Positions 1 through 8,479 of a DNA stretch of 64,000 nt are shown here, in pieces (the first letter of the stretch is position 1; every line of letters starts with the position of its first letter). The notes under the pieces are model-generated. The model was not told the DNA's origin. It ran no database searches and saw nothing but the letters and a program-made list of their open reading frames with translations. The translations under genes were made by a program, and so were the position numbers. The DNA is from Xaviernesmea oryzae (GTDB taxonomy: Bacteria; Pseudomonadota; Alphaproteobacteria; Rhizobiales; Rhizobiaceae), in NCBI RefSeq assembly GCF_900177415.1, contig NZ_FXAF01000006.1, positions 1,946,001 through 2,010,000 of the forward strand, read 5' to 3'.

Positions 1-626
1 TGACCAAGCCCTTCACCTTCGAAGGCAACCGGCGCATGAAGACGGCCGAGGCCGGCATCGAGGAACTGCGCCGCGCCGCCGATACCGTCATCGTCATCCC
101 GAACCAGAATCTCTTCCGTATCGCCGATGCCAAGACCACTTTCGCCGACGCCTTCATGACCGCCGACCGGGTGCTCTTTTCCGGCGTCGGCTGCATCACC
201 GACCTGATCGTCAAGGAAGGCCTGATCAACCTCGACTTCGCCGACGTGAAATCGGTGATGAAGGGCATGGGACGGGCGATGATGGGGACCGGCGAGGCTT
301 CCGGCGACCACCGGGCGCTGACCGCGGCGGAGGCTGCGATCGCCAATCCGCTGCTCGACGAGATTTCCATGAAGGGCGCCAAGGGCGTGCTGATCTCGAT
401 CTCCGGCGGCTCCGACATGACGCTGTTCGAGGTGGACGAGGCGGCAAGCCGTATCCGCGACGAGGTCATGGACGATGCCGACATCGTCGTCGGCGCGATC
501 TTCGACCGCAATCTCGACGGCAAGTTCCGCGTCTCGGTCGTCGCGACCGGGCTCGACGGCGATCAGCTCGCCGCCGCCCCCGGCGCCCCGGCCGACATGC
601 AGACCGCCTACCGCACGCTGCAATAG
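1..626 (+). CDS. ftsZ2: FtsZ-type tubulin-like GTPase, short second copy (3' part)
   Basis: The visible 207 residues are the C-terminal two thirds of an FtsZ. The frame is open from base 3 and the start lies before the window. The T7-loop region (NLDFADVKSVM, then GxAMMGTGEA) and the C-terminal FtsZ domain (DADIVVGAIFD, RVSVVATGL) are clear. T7 residues contact the GTP of the neighbouring subunit in FtsZ filaments. The protein stops about 25 residues after the GTPase fold (ends AYRTLQ). It therefore lacks the long linker and the conserved C-terminal peptide that bind FtsA and ZipA-type partners. Rhizobia are known to carry such a truncated second FtsZ beside the essential full-length one. Its role here is inferred from that family and is probably accessory. 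Confidence 0.88.
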   Translation, partial: TKPFTFEGNRRMKTAEAGIEELRRAADTVIVIPNQNLFRIADAKTTFADAFMTADRVLFSGVGCITDLIVKEGLINLDFADVKSVMKGMGRAMMGTGEASGDHRALTAAEAAIANPLLDEISMKGAKGVLISISGGSDMTLFEVDEAASRIRDEVMDDADIVVGAIFDRNLDGKFRVSVVATGLDGDQLAAAPGAPADMQTAYRTLQ

Positions 627-848
627 GCGCCGGCCGGCTGCTTCGGATCGCGCGGAGGATAGACGGCCGCGATCTCCTCGATATAGCCGCCTATTCACCG
701 CAACCGCTTCCCGGGCTTCCTGGCCCGCCTGCCGGTTCCGTTCCGCGCCCTCCGGACATTCCGCCTCCGGAGGACGTTTCCGTCTTCCCATTGTCATCGA
801 CCGCGGATATAGCTCGCCGCCCGTTTCACCAGTGCGAGGAGCATGAGC

Positions 849-1634
849 ATGGACGCGAAAAATGTCGCCGCCCATTGGGAAGGCAATGCCGAGACCTGGA
901 CGATCTATTCGCGGGCCGGCTACGACAAGTACCGGGACGCGCTGAACACGCCGGCCTTTTTGGAGATGCTGCCGCCGGTCGCGGGGCTTGACGGCCTCGA
1001 CCTCGGCTGCGGGGAGGGGGCGAATACCCGCGCCGTCGCAAGGCTCGGCGCCAGGATGACCGGCCTCGACATCGCGCCGACCTTCATCCGCTACGCCCGC
1101 GAGACGGAGGAGAGCGATCCGCTCGGCATTTCCTATGTGCTCGGCGACGGGCAGGGGATCGATTTTCCGGACGCAAGCTTCGATTTCGTCACCGCCTTCA
1201 TGTCGATGATGGACATGGCCGACCAGCGCGAGGTGCTGAAGGGCGTCCATCGCGTGCTGAAGCCCGGCGGCTTCCTGCAGTTCTCGATCCTGCATCCCTG
1301 TTTCGTGCCGCCGACGCGGCGGAACATCCGCGACGAGCGGGGCGAGGCGGTCGCCGTCCAGGTCGCCGATTATTTCGACGAGAGCGACGGCCGCATCGAG
1401 CGCTGGGTCTTTTCGTCCATCCCGGAAGAGGAGCGGGCGAAGCTCACGCCGTTCTCGATCCCGCGTTTCCACCGGACGCTGTCGACCTGGGTGTCGATGA
1501 TCGTCGAGGCGGGGCTCGTCATCGAGGCCTTCGGCGAGCCGATGGCCTCGCAAGAGGTGGCTGCGGCCGAGCCGGTGGTCGCCGATACCCGCGTCGCGCC
1601 GATCTTCCTGCATATCCGCGCGGTGAAACGCTAG
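849..1634 (+). CDS. Class I SAM-dependent methyltransferase
   Basis: A 261-residue Rossmann-type methyltransferase. Motif I is LDLGCGEGANTR near residue 50, followed by an acidic residue at the end of strand 2 (GLDIAP) and a motif-IV-like region (FDFVTAFMSMMDM). This matches the Methyltransf_11/25 families, which act on small molecules. The substrate cannot be read from sequence. I chose the ATG at 849 because the GAGGAG Shine-Dalgarno at 836-841 is 7 bases away; the ATG at 843 is too close. The gene stands alone, with a repeat block starting 19 bases after its stop. Confidence 0.8.
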   Translation: MDAKNVAAHWEGNAETWTIYSRAGYDKYRDALNTPAFLEMLPPVAGLDGLDLGCGEGANTRAVARLGARMTGLDIAPTFIRYARETEESDPLGISYVLGDGQGIDFPDASFDFVTAFMSMMDMADQREVLKGVHRVLKPGGFLQFSILHPCFVPPTRRNIRDERGEAVAVQVADYFDESDGRIERWVFSSIPEEERAKLTPFSIPRFHRTLSTWVSMIVEAGLVIEAFGEPMASQEVAAAEPVVADTRVAPIFLHIRAVKR

Positions 1635-1652
1635 GTCGGAGTTCCCTGACTG

Positions 1653-2098
1653 CTTCTCCCCGCTGGGGAGAAGGAAGAGCGCGCTGCTTGTGATCTCCTT
1701 CACGGGCGGGGCGATCGCATATGAGAACCGAGCCAGTTCGGCTTGCGCCCTCTTCTCCCCAGCGGGGAGAAGTGCCGAGCAGAGCGAGGCGATGAGGGGG
1801 GCACACGCGGCAGGCGCGGCATCGCTGTATTTTGGCTTCGCCCCCCTCATCCGCCCTGCGAGCACCTTCTCCCCGCTGGGGAGAAGGGGAGAGCCGCTGC
1901 TTGGGATCTCCTTCACGGGCGGGGGCAATCGCATATGAGAACCGAGCAGGTTCGGCTTTCTCCCTCTTCTCCCCAGCGGGGAGAAGTGCCGAGCAAGGCG
2001 AGGCGATGAGGGGGTGTACATGCGGCAAACGCATCGCCGGAGTTTGGCTTCGCCCCCCTCATCCGCCCTGCGGGCACCTTCTCCCCGCTGGGTAGAAG
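1653..2098. repeat. Tandemly duplicated palindromic intergenic repeat (RIME-like)
   Basis: Five copies of a 21-base palindrome built on CTTCTCCCC...GGGGAGAAG lie at 1653-1673, 1752-1772, 1866-1886, 1966-1986 and 2078-2098. The spacings of 99, 114, 100 and 112 bases show a unit of about 213 bases repeated twice, with the start of a third. Each unit also holds an internal inverted pair, GATGAGGGGG and CCCCCTCATC. The fifth palindrome has one mismatch (GGGTAG). The sequence resembles the rhizobial intergenic mosaic elements; that identification is from memory. No convincing gene lies inside. Confidence 0.8.
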
Positions 2099-2461
2099 GG
2101 GAGAGCGCGCTGCTGCCTCGTCAGTCCACAGAAGCCTCAGCGATTTTGCTCATAGGCAATTGCCCTTCCCCTGGGAGGAAGAGGGCTGGCGGGCCGGAGG
2201 GGCGGACGCGGCGCAGCGGTTGCCCATCGGATTTCCCGGCACCTGCTCGCGCGATCGTGACCGGCGTCGTCTGCGACCTCGTGTCCGTCGGCGGGCGGGT
2301 TAAGGAAGTGTTTATGGATTCGTGAAAGTTAGAGGAAACCCGCCTGTGGTGCGGGATCGCTGTGCGGGAAGTCCGAGGGATGGGCGGGACCAACGCCGAA
2401 CCGAGTAACCTGAGTAATTGCCTGCGCTCACGCGAGATGCAGGCGCTGTACGGAGTAAAGC
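2099..2461 (+). other. Leader and promoter region of the outer membrane protein gene
   Basis: This 363-base stretch between the repeat block and the porin-like gene has no supported gene. The first part still has repeat-like character (GGGAGGAAGAGGG). The second part from about 2300 is less GC-rich (AAGGAAGTGTTTATGG) and probably holds the promoter. A Shine-Dalgarno (CGGAG, 2452-2456) precedes the ATG at 2462. Confidence 0.4.
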
Positions 2462-3094
2462 ATGACCATGAACGTGAAGCCTTTCGCCCTGGCGGTAATC
2501 GCCGCCTTCTCGACCACGCCCGTCTGGGCAGCCGATCTGACGTCATACTCCGAACCGCCTTCCTATAACGAGCCTTCCACGCCCTCGTCCGGCTGGGGCG
2601 GCGCCTATGTGGGCGGCGATCTCGGCATGTCCTCCCGCAAGCTGAACCCCTTCGACGGCGACAAGGGCCTCGTGCTAGGCGTTCACGGCGGCTACAACAT
2701 GGACCTCGATTCCGGCGTCATCGGCGCGGAAATCGAAGCTTCGCATCTGGGCAACGTGAAAAGCCGCGTGCCGGGCGGCAATATCAGGGAACAGGGCCGC
2801 GTCGCAGCGAAAGCCAAGGCCGGCGTCGGCATCAACGACACGCTCGTCTACGGCACGGCCGGTGTCGCACTCACCGATTTCGGCGACCACCGGGGCACCA
2901 ACGGCCCGGATGGCTGGAAGCCGGGCTGGGTCGTAGGCGCCGGCGTGGAGCAGAAACTCTCCGACAACCTTTCGGCCCGGTTCGAATACAACTACACCAT
3001 GACCAACAACGTCCGCAGCACCACCGGCGGCGTTTCCTCGCGGACCGACGTGCGCGACCAGACGCTCAAGGCCGGCGTGAACTATCGGTTCTGA
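2462..3094 (+). CDS. Outer membrane beta-barrel protein, Omp25/31-like
   Basis: A 210-residue protein with a signal peptide (about 24 residues, ending PVWA/AD). The mature part has alternating beta strands. WGGAYVGGDLG follows the N-terminal spacer, and the protein ends in an aromatic residue (GVNYRF), the usual C-terminal signature of outer membrane barrels. Glycine-rich strands such as VLGVHGGYN, and a family pattern of a short Pro/Ser spacer after the signal peptide, match the rhizobial/Brucella Omp25/31 and RopB-like porin family. It probably forms a small eight-stranded barrel with a structural or permeability role. The Shine-Dalgarno CGGAG supports the start at 2462. The gene is monocistronic. 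Confidence 0.83.
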   Translation: MTMNVKPFALAVIAAFSTTPVWAADLTSYSEPPSYNEPSTPSSGWGGAYVGGDLGMSSRKLNPFDGDKGLVLGVHGGYNMDLDSGVIGAEIEASHLGNVKSRVPGGNIREQGRVAAKAKAGVGINDTLVYGTAGVALTDFGDHRGTNGPDGWKPGWVVGAGVEQKLSDNLSARFEYNYTMTNNVRSTTGGVSSRTDVRDQTLKAGVNYRF

Positions 3095-3319
3095 ACCGGG
3101 TTCCGGCTCCTCAAAGGACCGGCAAGAGCCTTTCAGCTTAGGAATTACAGGCGCCGCGTGCCCGGAAGGGTGTGCGGCGTCGTCGGTTTCGGCGGCGAAT
3201 GAAAGAAATGTGCCGGGGCGCACGCCTACCTTTCCCTTACGGCAGAGGAAGAAAAATCAGCATCTTGGCCGCAAGGCTGAATGCCGGATTTCTCAGGAGA
3301 GGGGTACGAGAGGCAAAAC

Positions 3320-3351
3320 AAAAGGCTCGGGGAACCACCCCCGAGCCTTTT
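3320..3351 (-). terminator. Rho-independent terminator of nrdJ
   Basis: A perfect 13-base inverted repeat (AAAAGGCTCGGGG, 6-base loop) lies 34 bases after the nrdJ stop on the minus strand. It is followed on that strand by TTTTGTTTTG. The A/T flanks would also let it work in the other direction for the preceding outer membrane protein gene. Confidence 0.9.
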
Positions 3352-3384
3352 GCCGTTTCAGAAGATGCTGGCCGATGCCCCAGA

Positions 3385-6300
3385 TCAAGAGCATCCGCTC
3401 GTCGCACCGCATGTGTCGCACTTCTCGCAGGTGCCGTTCCTCACCATCGTGAAGTTCTGGCATTCGGAGCACATGTTGCCCGTATACCCTTGCGCGATCG
3501 AGCGCATGCGGCGTTCGTTCTCCACCTTCTTGGCTTCCGCCTTGGCCGAAGCGGCGTCGGCGGCGGCCTTGTCGGAGAAGAGGGCGGTGGCGGCCTGCTG
3601 CTCTTCGGATACGACCTCTTCCGGGATCTCTTCGGCGATCTCCTCAGCCAGTTCCTTCGCCCGTTCCTCATAGTCGCGCTTGAAGGAGACGACTTCGGAG
3701 GTGGAGATGGCCGTCGTCGGCTCCAGCTTGCGGGCCGCGGAGCCCGTGAACGAGGTGACCGTGGCGGATGCGCGGGCAGGGGCGGCGGTGGCGGCGCCCT
3801 TGGCTTCCGAACCGCCGGCGGTCTGGCCGCCCGCTTGGCCGCCCTGGATCAGGGTCGGCTTGTAGCCGCGGGTCCAGCCGGTGGAGACGAGGTTGGTCTT
3901 GCCTTCCTTGATGCCCTTGCCGAGCGCCGTGTTGGAGAAGTCCGACGTGTCGACATGGGCGAGGTCGTGGCGGCCGAGATAGGAGACGGCGAGTTCGCGG
4001 AACACGTAGTCGAGGATCGACGTGGCGTTCTTGATCGCGTCGTTGCCGGTGACGATGCCGGCCGGCTCGAACTTGGTGAAGGTGAAGGCCTCCACATATT
4101 CCTCCAGCGGCACGCCGTATTGCAGGCCGAGCGAGATGGCGATGGCGAAGTTGTTCATCATCGCACGGAAGGCCGCACCTTCCTTGTGCATGTCGATGAA
4201 GATCTCGCCGAGCCGGCCGTCGCCGAACTCGCCGGTGCGCAGATAGACCTTGTGTCCGCCGACATTGGCCTTCTGGGTATAGCCCTGGCGGCGGTTCGGC
4301 AGCTTTTCGCGCTCGCGCACGACGCGTTCGACGATACGCTCGACGATCTTTTCGGTGATCTGCACGGCCTGGGCGGCGGTCGGAGCCTGCACCAGTTCCT
4401 CGATCGCGTCGTCCGCATCGTCCTCGTCGTCGATCAGCGAGGCGTTGAGCGGCTGCGACAGCTTGGAACCGTCACGATAGAGCGCGTTCGCCTTCAGCGC
4501 GAGCTTCCAGGAGAGCATGTAGGCGGCGCCGCAATCTTCCACGGTCGCCTCGTTCGGCATGTTGATCGTCTTGGAGATCGCACCCGAGATGAAGGGCTGG
4601 GCGGCCGCCATCATGCGGATGTGGCTTTCGACCGAGAGATAGCGCTTGCCGATCTTGCCGCAGGGATTGGCGCAATCGAAGACCGGCAGGTGCTCGGCCT
4701 TGAGGAAGGGGGCGCCTTCCAGCGTCATCGCGCCGCAGACATGGATGTTGGCGGCCTCGATGTCCTTCTTGGCGAAGCCGAGGTGCTCGAGCAGGTTGAA
4801 GCTCATGTCGGAAAGCTGTTCGTCGGTGACCTTCAGCGTATCCTTCAGGAAGTCGGCGCCGAGCGTCCACTGGTTGAAGACGAACTTGATGTCGAAGGCC
4901 GACTTCAGCGCGGCGTTGACCGCCTCGATCTTCTCGTCGGTGAAGCCCTTGGCCTTCAGCGTCGACGGGTTGATGCCGGGCGCCTGGTTCAGGTTGCCGT
5001 GGCCGACCGCGTAGGCTTCGATCTCGGCGATCTGCGATTCGGAATAGCCGAGCGAGCGCAGCGCGTCCGGTACGGCGCGGTTGATGATCTTGAAATAGCC
5101 GCCGCCGGCGAGCTTCTTGAACTTCACGAGCGCGAAATCGGGCTCGATGCCGGTCGTGTCGCAATCCATCACGAGGCCGATCGTGCCGGTCGGCGCGATG
5201 ACCGAGACCTGCGCGTTGCGGTAGCCGTGCTTCTCGCCGAGTTCGAGCGCCTTGTCCCAGGCGGCCTTGGCATGGGCGGCAAGGTCCTGGTCGGGGTTGT
5301 CGGAATGGACGAGCGCGACCGGGTTGACCGAGAGCTGCTCATAGCCGGAGGTCTCGCCGTAAGCGGCGCGGCGATGGTTGCGGATAACGCGCAGCATGTT
5401 GTCGCGGTTCGGCGCGAAGTTCGGGAACGGCCCGAGCTCCGAGGCGATCTCCGCCGAGGTGGCGTAGGAAATGCCGGTCATGATCGCGGTGAGCGAACCG
5501 GCGATGGCGCGGCCTTCGGCCGAATCGTAGGGGATGCCGGAGGACATCAGCAGGCCGCCGATATTGGCGTAGCCGAGGCCGAGCGTGCGGTATTCGTAGG
5601 AGAGTTCGGCGATGCGGCGCGACGGGAACTGCGCCATCATGACCGAGATTTCGAGAACGACGGTCCACAGCCGCGTCGCATGCTCGTAGTCGCCGATATT
5701 GATGCGCTTGGTGGCGGCATCCTTGAAGGCGAGCAGGTTCATGGAGGCGAGATTGCAGGCCGTGTCGTCGAGGAACATGTATTCCGAGCACGGGTTCGAG
5801 CCGCGGATCGGGCCGCCGGCCGGCGACGTGTGCCAGTCGTTCATCGTCGTGTTGAAGTGGATGCCGGGATCGGCGGACGCCCAGGCGGCGTAGGAGATCT
5901 GCTCCCAGAGGTCGCGGGCCTTCAGCGTCTTCATGACGCGGCCGTCCTTGCGGGCGGTGAGGTTCCACTCGCCGTCGTTTTCCACGGCGCGCAGGAAATC
6001 GTCCTTCAGCGAGACGGAGTTGTTGGAGTTCTGGCCGGAGACGGTGAGATAGGCTTCCGAATCCCAATCCGTGTCATAGGTCTTGAACTCCATGTCCTTG
6101 TAGCCCTGGCGGGCGAACTGGATGACGCGGCCGACATAGTTTTCCGGAACCTGGTCCTTCTTGGCGGCGCGGATTTCGCGCTTCAGGGCCGGGTTCTTGG
6201 CTGGATCGAAGCAGTCTTCGCCGTCCGCCTCGCAATTGACGCAGGCCTTCATGATCGCCTTCAGGTGCCTGGCGACGATCTTCGAGCCGGTGACGAGGGC

Positions 6301-7215
6301 CGCGACCTTTTGCTCTTCCTTGACCTTCCAGTTGATGTATTCCTCGATATCCGGATGGTCGATGTCGACGACGACCATCTTGGCGGCGCGGCGCGTCGTG
6401 CCGCCCGACTTGATGGCGCCGGCGGCGCGGTCGCCGATCTTCAGGAAGCTCATCAGGCCCGACGAACGGCCGCCGCCGGAAAGCTTCTCGCCTTCGCCGC
6501 GCAGCATGGAGAAGTTGGAGCCGGTGCCGGAACCGTATTTGAACAGGCGCGCCTCGCGGACCCAGAGATCCATGATGCCGCCCTCGTTGACGAGGTCGTC
6601 CTCGACCGACTGGATGAAGCAGGCATGCGGCTGCGGATGCTCATAGGCCGACTTCGACTGCGTCAGCTTTCCGGTGAACGGATCGATGTAGAAATGACCC
6701 TGGCCGGGGCCGTCGATGCCATAGGCCCAATGAAGCCCGGTGTTGAACCACTGCGGGGAATTCGGGGCGACGCGCTGGGTGGCGAGCATGTAGGCCAGCT
6801 CGTCCATGAAGGCGGCGGCATCTTCTTCCGACGAGAAATAGCCGCCCTTCCAGCCCCAGTAGGTCCAGGTGCCGGCGAGACGGGTGAAGACCTGGCGGGC
6901 ATCGGTTTCCGAGCCGTACTGCTCTTCCTTCGGCAGCGCCTTCATCGCTTCCTTGTCTGCCACGGAGCGCCACAGGAAGGAGGGGACGTTGTTTTCCTCG
7001 ACCTTCTTCAGGATCTTCGGGACGCCGGCCTTGCGGAAATATTTCTGCGCGAGAACGTCGGTCGCGACTTGGGAGAACTGCGCCGGCACGTCGATGTCGG
7101 CCAGCCGGAAGACGATGGAGCCGTCCGGGTTGCGGATCTCGCTGACCGCCTTGCGGAATTCGATCCCGCCATAGGCGCCCGTGTCAGGCTTGGTGAAACG
7201 ACGTTCGATGCGCAT
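3385..7215 (-). CDS. nrdJ: Adenosylcobalamin-dependent (class II) ribonucleotide reductase
   Basis: A 1276-residue protein that reduces ribonucleotides to deoxyribonucleotides using a radical made from coenzyme B12. The N-terminal part carries the ATP-cone/substrate region (RVAPNSPQWFNTGLHWAYG near 170). The barrel has the glycyl/cysteine landmarks NPCSEY near residue 475 (active cysteine) and APTGTIGLVMDCDTTGIEPD near 680. The extreme C-terminus is a zinc-ribbon-like tail with CSEC, CEKC and TCG motifs, typical of the long alphaproteobacterial class II enzymes, which re-reduce the active site. The start ATG has a GAGGGA-type ribosome site. The length is normal for the family. A terminator follows the gene, and NrdR-like boxes lie upstream. 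Confidence 0.96.
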   Translation of the reverse strand: MRIERRFTKPDTGAYGGIEFRKAVSEIRNPDGSIVFRLADIDVPAQFSQVATDVLAQKYFRKAGVPKILKKVEENNVPSFLWRSVADKEAMKALPKEEQYGSETDARQVFTRLAGTWTYWGWKGGYFSSEEDAAAFMDELAYMLATQRVAPNSPQWFNTGLHWAYGIDGPGQGHFYIDPFTGKLTQSKSAYEHPQPHACFIQSVEDDLVNEGGIMDLWVREARLFKYGSGTGSNFSMLRGEGEKLSGGGRSSGLMSFLKIGDRAAGAIKSGGTTRRAAKMVVVDIDHPDIEEYINWKVKEEQKVAALVTGSKIVARHLKAIMKACVNCEADGEDCFDPAKNPALKREIRAAKKDQVPENYVGRVIQFARQGYKDMEFKTYDTDWDSEAYLTVSGQNSNNSVSLKDDFLRAVENDGEWNLTARKDGRVMKTLKARDLWEQISYAAWASADPGIHFNTTMNDWHTSPAGGPIRGSNPCSEYMFLDDTACNLASMNLLAFKDAATKRINIGDYEHATRLWTVVLEISVMMAQFPSRRIAELSYEYRTLGLGYANIGGLLMSSGIPYDSAEGRAIAGSLTAIMTGISYATSAEIASELGPFPNFAPNRDNMLRVIRNHRRAAYGETSGYEQLSVNPVALVHSDNPDQDLAAHAKAAWDKALELGEKHGYRNAQVSVIAPTGTIGLVMDCDTTGIEPDFALVKFKKLAGGGYFKIINRAVPDALRSLGYSESQIAEIEAYAVGHGNLNQAPGINPSTLKAKGFTDEKIEAVNAALKSAFDIKFVFNQWTLGADFLKDTLKVTDEQLSDMSFNLLEHLGFAKKDIEAANIHVCGAMTLEGAPFLKAEHLPVFDCANPCGKIGKRYLSVESHIRMMAAAQPFISGAISKTINMPNEATVEDCGAAYMLSWKLALKANALYRDGSKLSQPLNASLIDDEDDADDAIEELVQAPTAAQAVQITEKIVERIVERVVREREKLPNRRQGYTQKANVGGHKVYLRTGEFGDGRLGEIFIDMHKEGAAFRAMMNNFAIAISLGLQYGVPLEEYVEAFTFTKFEPAGIVTGNDAIKNATSILDYVFRELAVSYLGRHDLAHVDTSDFSNTALGKGIKEGKTNLVSTGWTRGYKPTLIQGGQAGGQTAGGSEAKGAATAAPARASATVTSFTGSAARKLEPTTAISTSEVVSFKRDYEERAKELAEEIAEEIPEEVVSEEQQAATALFSDKAAADAASAKAEAKKVENERRMRSIAQGYTGNMCSECQNFTMVRNGTCEKCDTCGATSGCS

Positions 7216-7375
7216 TGCCTTAGTCCCTCGTCAGTTTGGCGCCCTGTTAAGCGAGCGCAAGGTGTGCCGCTCCAGCCCACACGAGTCGACGCGCGCAGCC
7301 GGTTGAGTGTTCCGATCCCAGGTGAAGCATCCGGAGATGTCTACCCGTATGTTGTGGTGAGTGCGGCTGCAACAC

Positions 7376-7389
7376 TACTACATATAGTA
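7376..7389. promoter_or_regulatory. NrdR-like box, nrdJ-proximal
   Basis: On the minus strand the core reads CTATATGTAG inside a 14-base imperfect palindrome (TACTATATGTAGTA). This matches 9 of 10 core positions of the NrdR consensus as I know it (CwAtATaTwG). NrdR is the ATP/dATP-sensing repressor of ribonucleotide reductase genes. The box lies about 160 bases upstream of the nrdJ ATG in an A/T-rich patch. Confidence 0.6.
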
Positions 7390-7620
7390 TTAACAGAATC
7401 TTTCCGCCAGTCCCAGCCGCAGTTTCGGGGCGAAAATCGAGCGCGCACGGAGACCCTCATGCAGGCGGCCCTCAAGAGGCCGGACTGCAGGTCCGCTATC
7501 CGTTTCACTCGAAAAAGAACCGGCCTCGTAATCTCCGGTCCAGTCGCCGCCGCAACATAAGGAACACTGTCGGACGGCCGGAGAGATTCGTCAAGGCGTA
7601 GATTGCGACGCTTTTATAAC

Positions 7621-7634
7621 CACAAGATATTGTG
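7621..7634. promoter_or_regulatory. NrdR-like box, nrdJ-distal, next to a TATAAA motif
   Basis: The palindrome CACAAGATATTGTG matches 9 of 10 core positions of the NrdR consensus. On the minus strand it directly precedes TATAAA (7614-7619), a good candidate -10 element pointing to nrdJ. If so, transcription would start near 7607 and leave a leader of about 390 bases. The two boxes are about 245 bases apart centre to centre, wider than the usual tandem arrangement. Confidence 0.6.
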
Positions 7635-7643
7635 CTTTCGCCT

Positions 7644-7652
7644 TGTGGATAA
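7644..7652 (-). promoter_or_regulatory. Consensus DnaA box near the nrdJ distal promoter
   Basis: On the minus strand the sequence is TTATCCACA, the strongest classical DnaA box. It lies 9 bases from the distal NrdR-like box. DnaA is known to regulate the nrdAB operon in Escherichia coli, so a single high-affinity box here is plausible regulation of nrdJ. One 9-base match can also arise by chance. Confidence 0.5.
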
Positions 7653-7835
7653 CGGGGATGAAAAATAGCGCTGGAATCTCAGTCGCTTGCAAGGACGGCT
7701 TGAAGCCCGCGCGGGGAGGCCGCCGCGATATTTTTTGCAAGTGCCGGCATCCGGGCGCCTTGCTGAGCGGGATTTTGAAGATTCCGCCGTACCATATTGA
7801 GGCGTTTCAGGATTCGAAGCCTACCAGTAATAGAC

Positions 7836-7867
7836 GAGCCCGCGCCGGTGCCGGACCGGGCGGGCTC
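7836..7867 (-). terminator. GC-rich hairpin after gpt, probable terminator
   Basis: GAGCCCGC at 7836-7843 pairs with GCGGGCTC at 7860-7867, with an inner CCGGT/ACCGG stem. It starts 37 bases after the gpt stop on the minus strand. The following bases (GTCTATTACT) are only weakly T-rich, so this may be an imperfect or Rho-assisted terminator. Confidence 0.55.
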
Positions 7868-7903
7868 TGGACGGCGGCGGACGGTCGCGACGAAGCGCGA
7901 GAA

Positions 7904-8401
7904 TCAGCCCTTGGTGCCCTTGGCGATCGGCTCCTGGTAGGTGAAGCCCATGTCCCAGGGGAAGTAGATCCAGGTGTCCTGGCTGACCTCGGTGACGAAC
8001 GTATCGACCGTCGGCACGCCCTTCGGCTTGGCGTAGACGCAGGCGAAATGCGCTTTCGGCAGCATGACGCGCACTTCCGACGCGGTCTTGCCGGTGTCGG
8101 TGAGGTCGTCGACGACGAGGACGCCCGCACCTTCGTCCTTGGCGAGCTCGGGCGCTATCCCCTTCAGCAGCGCCATATCCCCCTGGTTGACGTAGTCGTG
8201 GTAGGAGGCGATGCAGACCGTTTCGATCAGGCGGATGTTGAGTTCGCGCGAGATGATCGCCGCCGGCACGAGGCCGCCGCGGGTGATGCAGACGATGGCG
8301 CGGAATTCCTGATCGAGGCCGGCGAGCCGCCAGGCAAGCGCGCGGGCATCGCGGTGGAACTGATCCCAGGAGACGGGAAAGGCTTTTTCGGGAAGGGACA
8401 T
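7904..8401 (-). CDS. gpt: Xanthine-guanine phosphoribosyltransferase
   Basis: A 165-residue purine salvage enzyme that joins xanthine or guanine to PRPP. The PRPP loop VLVVDDLTDTGKTA is near residue 95. The N-terminal region AIVCITRGGLVPAAIISREL and the C-terminal YFPWDMGF are typical of the Gpt type rather than the Hpt type. The length is standard. The ATG is preceded only by GGCAAAAAAC, with no clear Shine-Dalgarno, and a strong hairpin sits 12 bases upstream. The sodium-symporter gene upstream is on the same strand 78 bases away. Confidence 0.92.
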   Translation of the reverse strand: MSLPEKAFPVSWDQFHRDARALAWRLAGLDQEFRAIVCITRGGLVPAAIISRELNIRLIETVCIASYHDYVNQGDMALLKGIAPELAKDEGAGVLVVDDLTDTGKTASEVRVMLPKAHFACVYAKPKGVPTVDTFVTEVSQDTWIYFPWDMGFTYQEPIAKGTKG

Positions 8402-8413
8402 GTTTTTTGCCAG

Positions 8414-8440
8414 TAGCGAGAGCTTCGTTGGCTCTCGCTA
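8414..8440 (-). promoter_or_regulatory. Perfect 10-bp stem-loop immediately upstream of gpt
   Basis: TAGCGAGAGC at 8414-8423 and its exact complement at 8431-8440 enclose a 7-base loop. In the gpt transcript the hairpin ends 12 bases before the ATG and is followed by CTGGCAAAAAAC, not by a T-run, so it does not look like a normal terminator for the upstream gene. It could be a translation-control element, an operator or an atypical terminator. Confidence 0.45.
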
Positions 8441-8479
8441 ATAGCGGCAATTCAGTCGCAAGCGCAAGGCTGTTTCGAC

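Larger units (their letters stand above)
7216..7903 (-). other. Long upstream region of nrdJ (no gene)
   Basis: These 688 bases lie between the nrdJ start and the gpt stop, both on the minus strand. No supported gene is present. The region holds two NrdR-like palindromes, one consensus DnaA box and a GC-rich hairpin after gpt, each listed separately. An A/T-rich patch at 7370-7400 and another at 7612-7634 are the likely promoter zones. I looked for a cobalamin-riboswitch B12 box in the nrdJ leader and did not find one. Confidence 0.5.

Noticed and set aside
1653..2098. CRISPR array
   Set aside because: The repeats are palindromic, spaced about 100-114 bases, and the spacers are themselves duplicated. 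No cas gene is near.
3172..7560. A 1462-codon open frame on the plus strand, antisense to nrdJ
   Set aside because: It is a high-GC shadow of the nrdJ codons, with low-complexity Arg/Gly/Val composition and no domain. The nrdJ product is certain.
7216..7610. Cobalamin riboswitch in the nrdJ leader
   Set aside because: B12 dependence of the enzyme made this attractive, but no B12-box or matching core was found on the minus strand. An Infernal scan would settle it.
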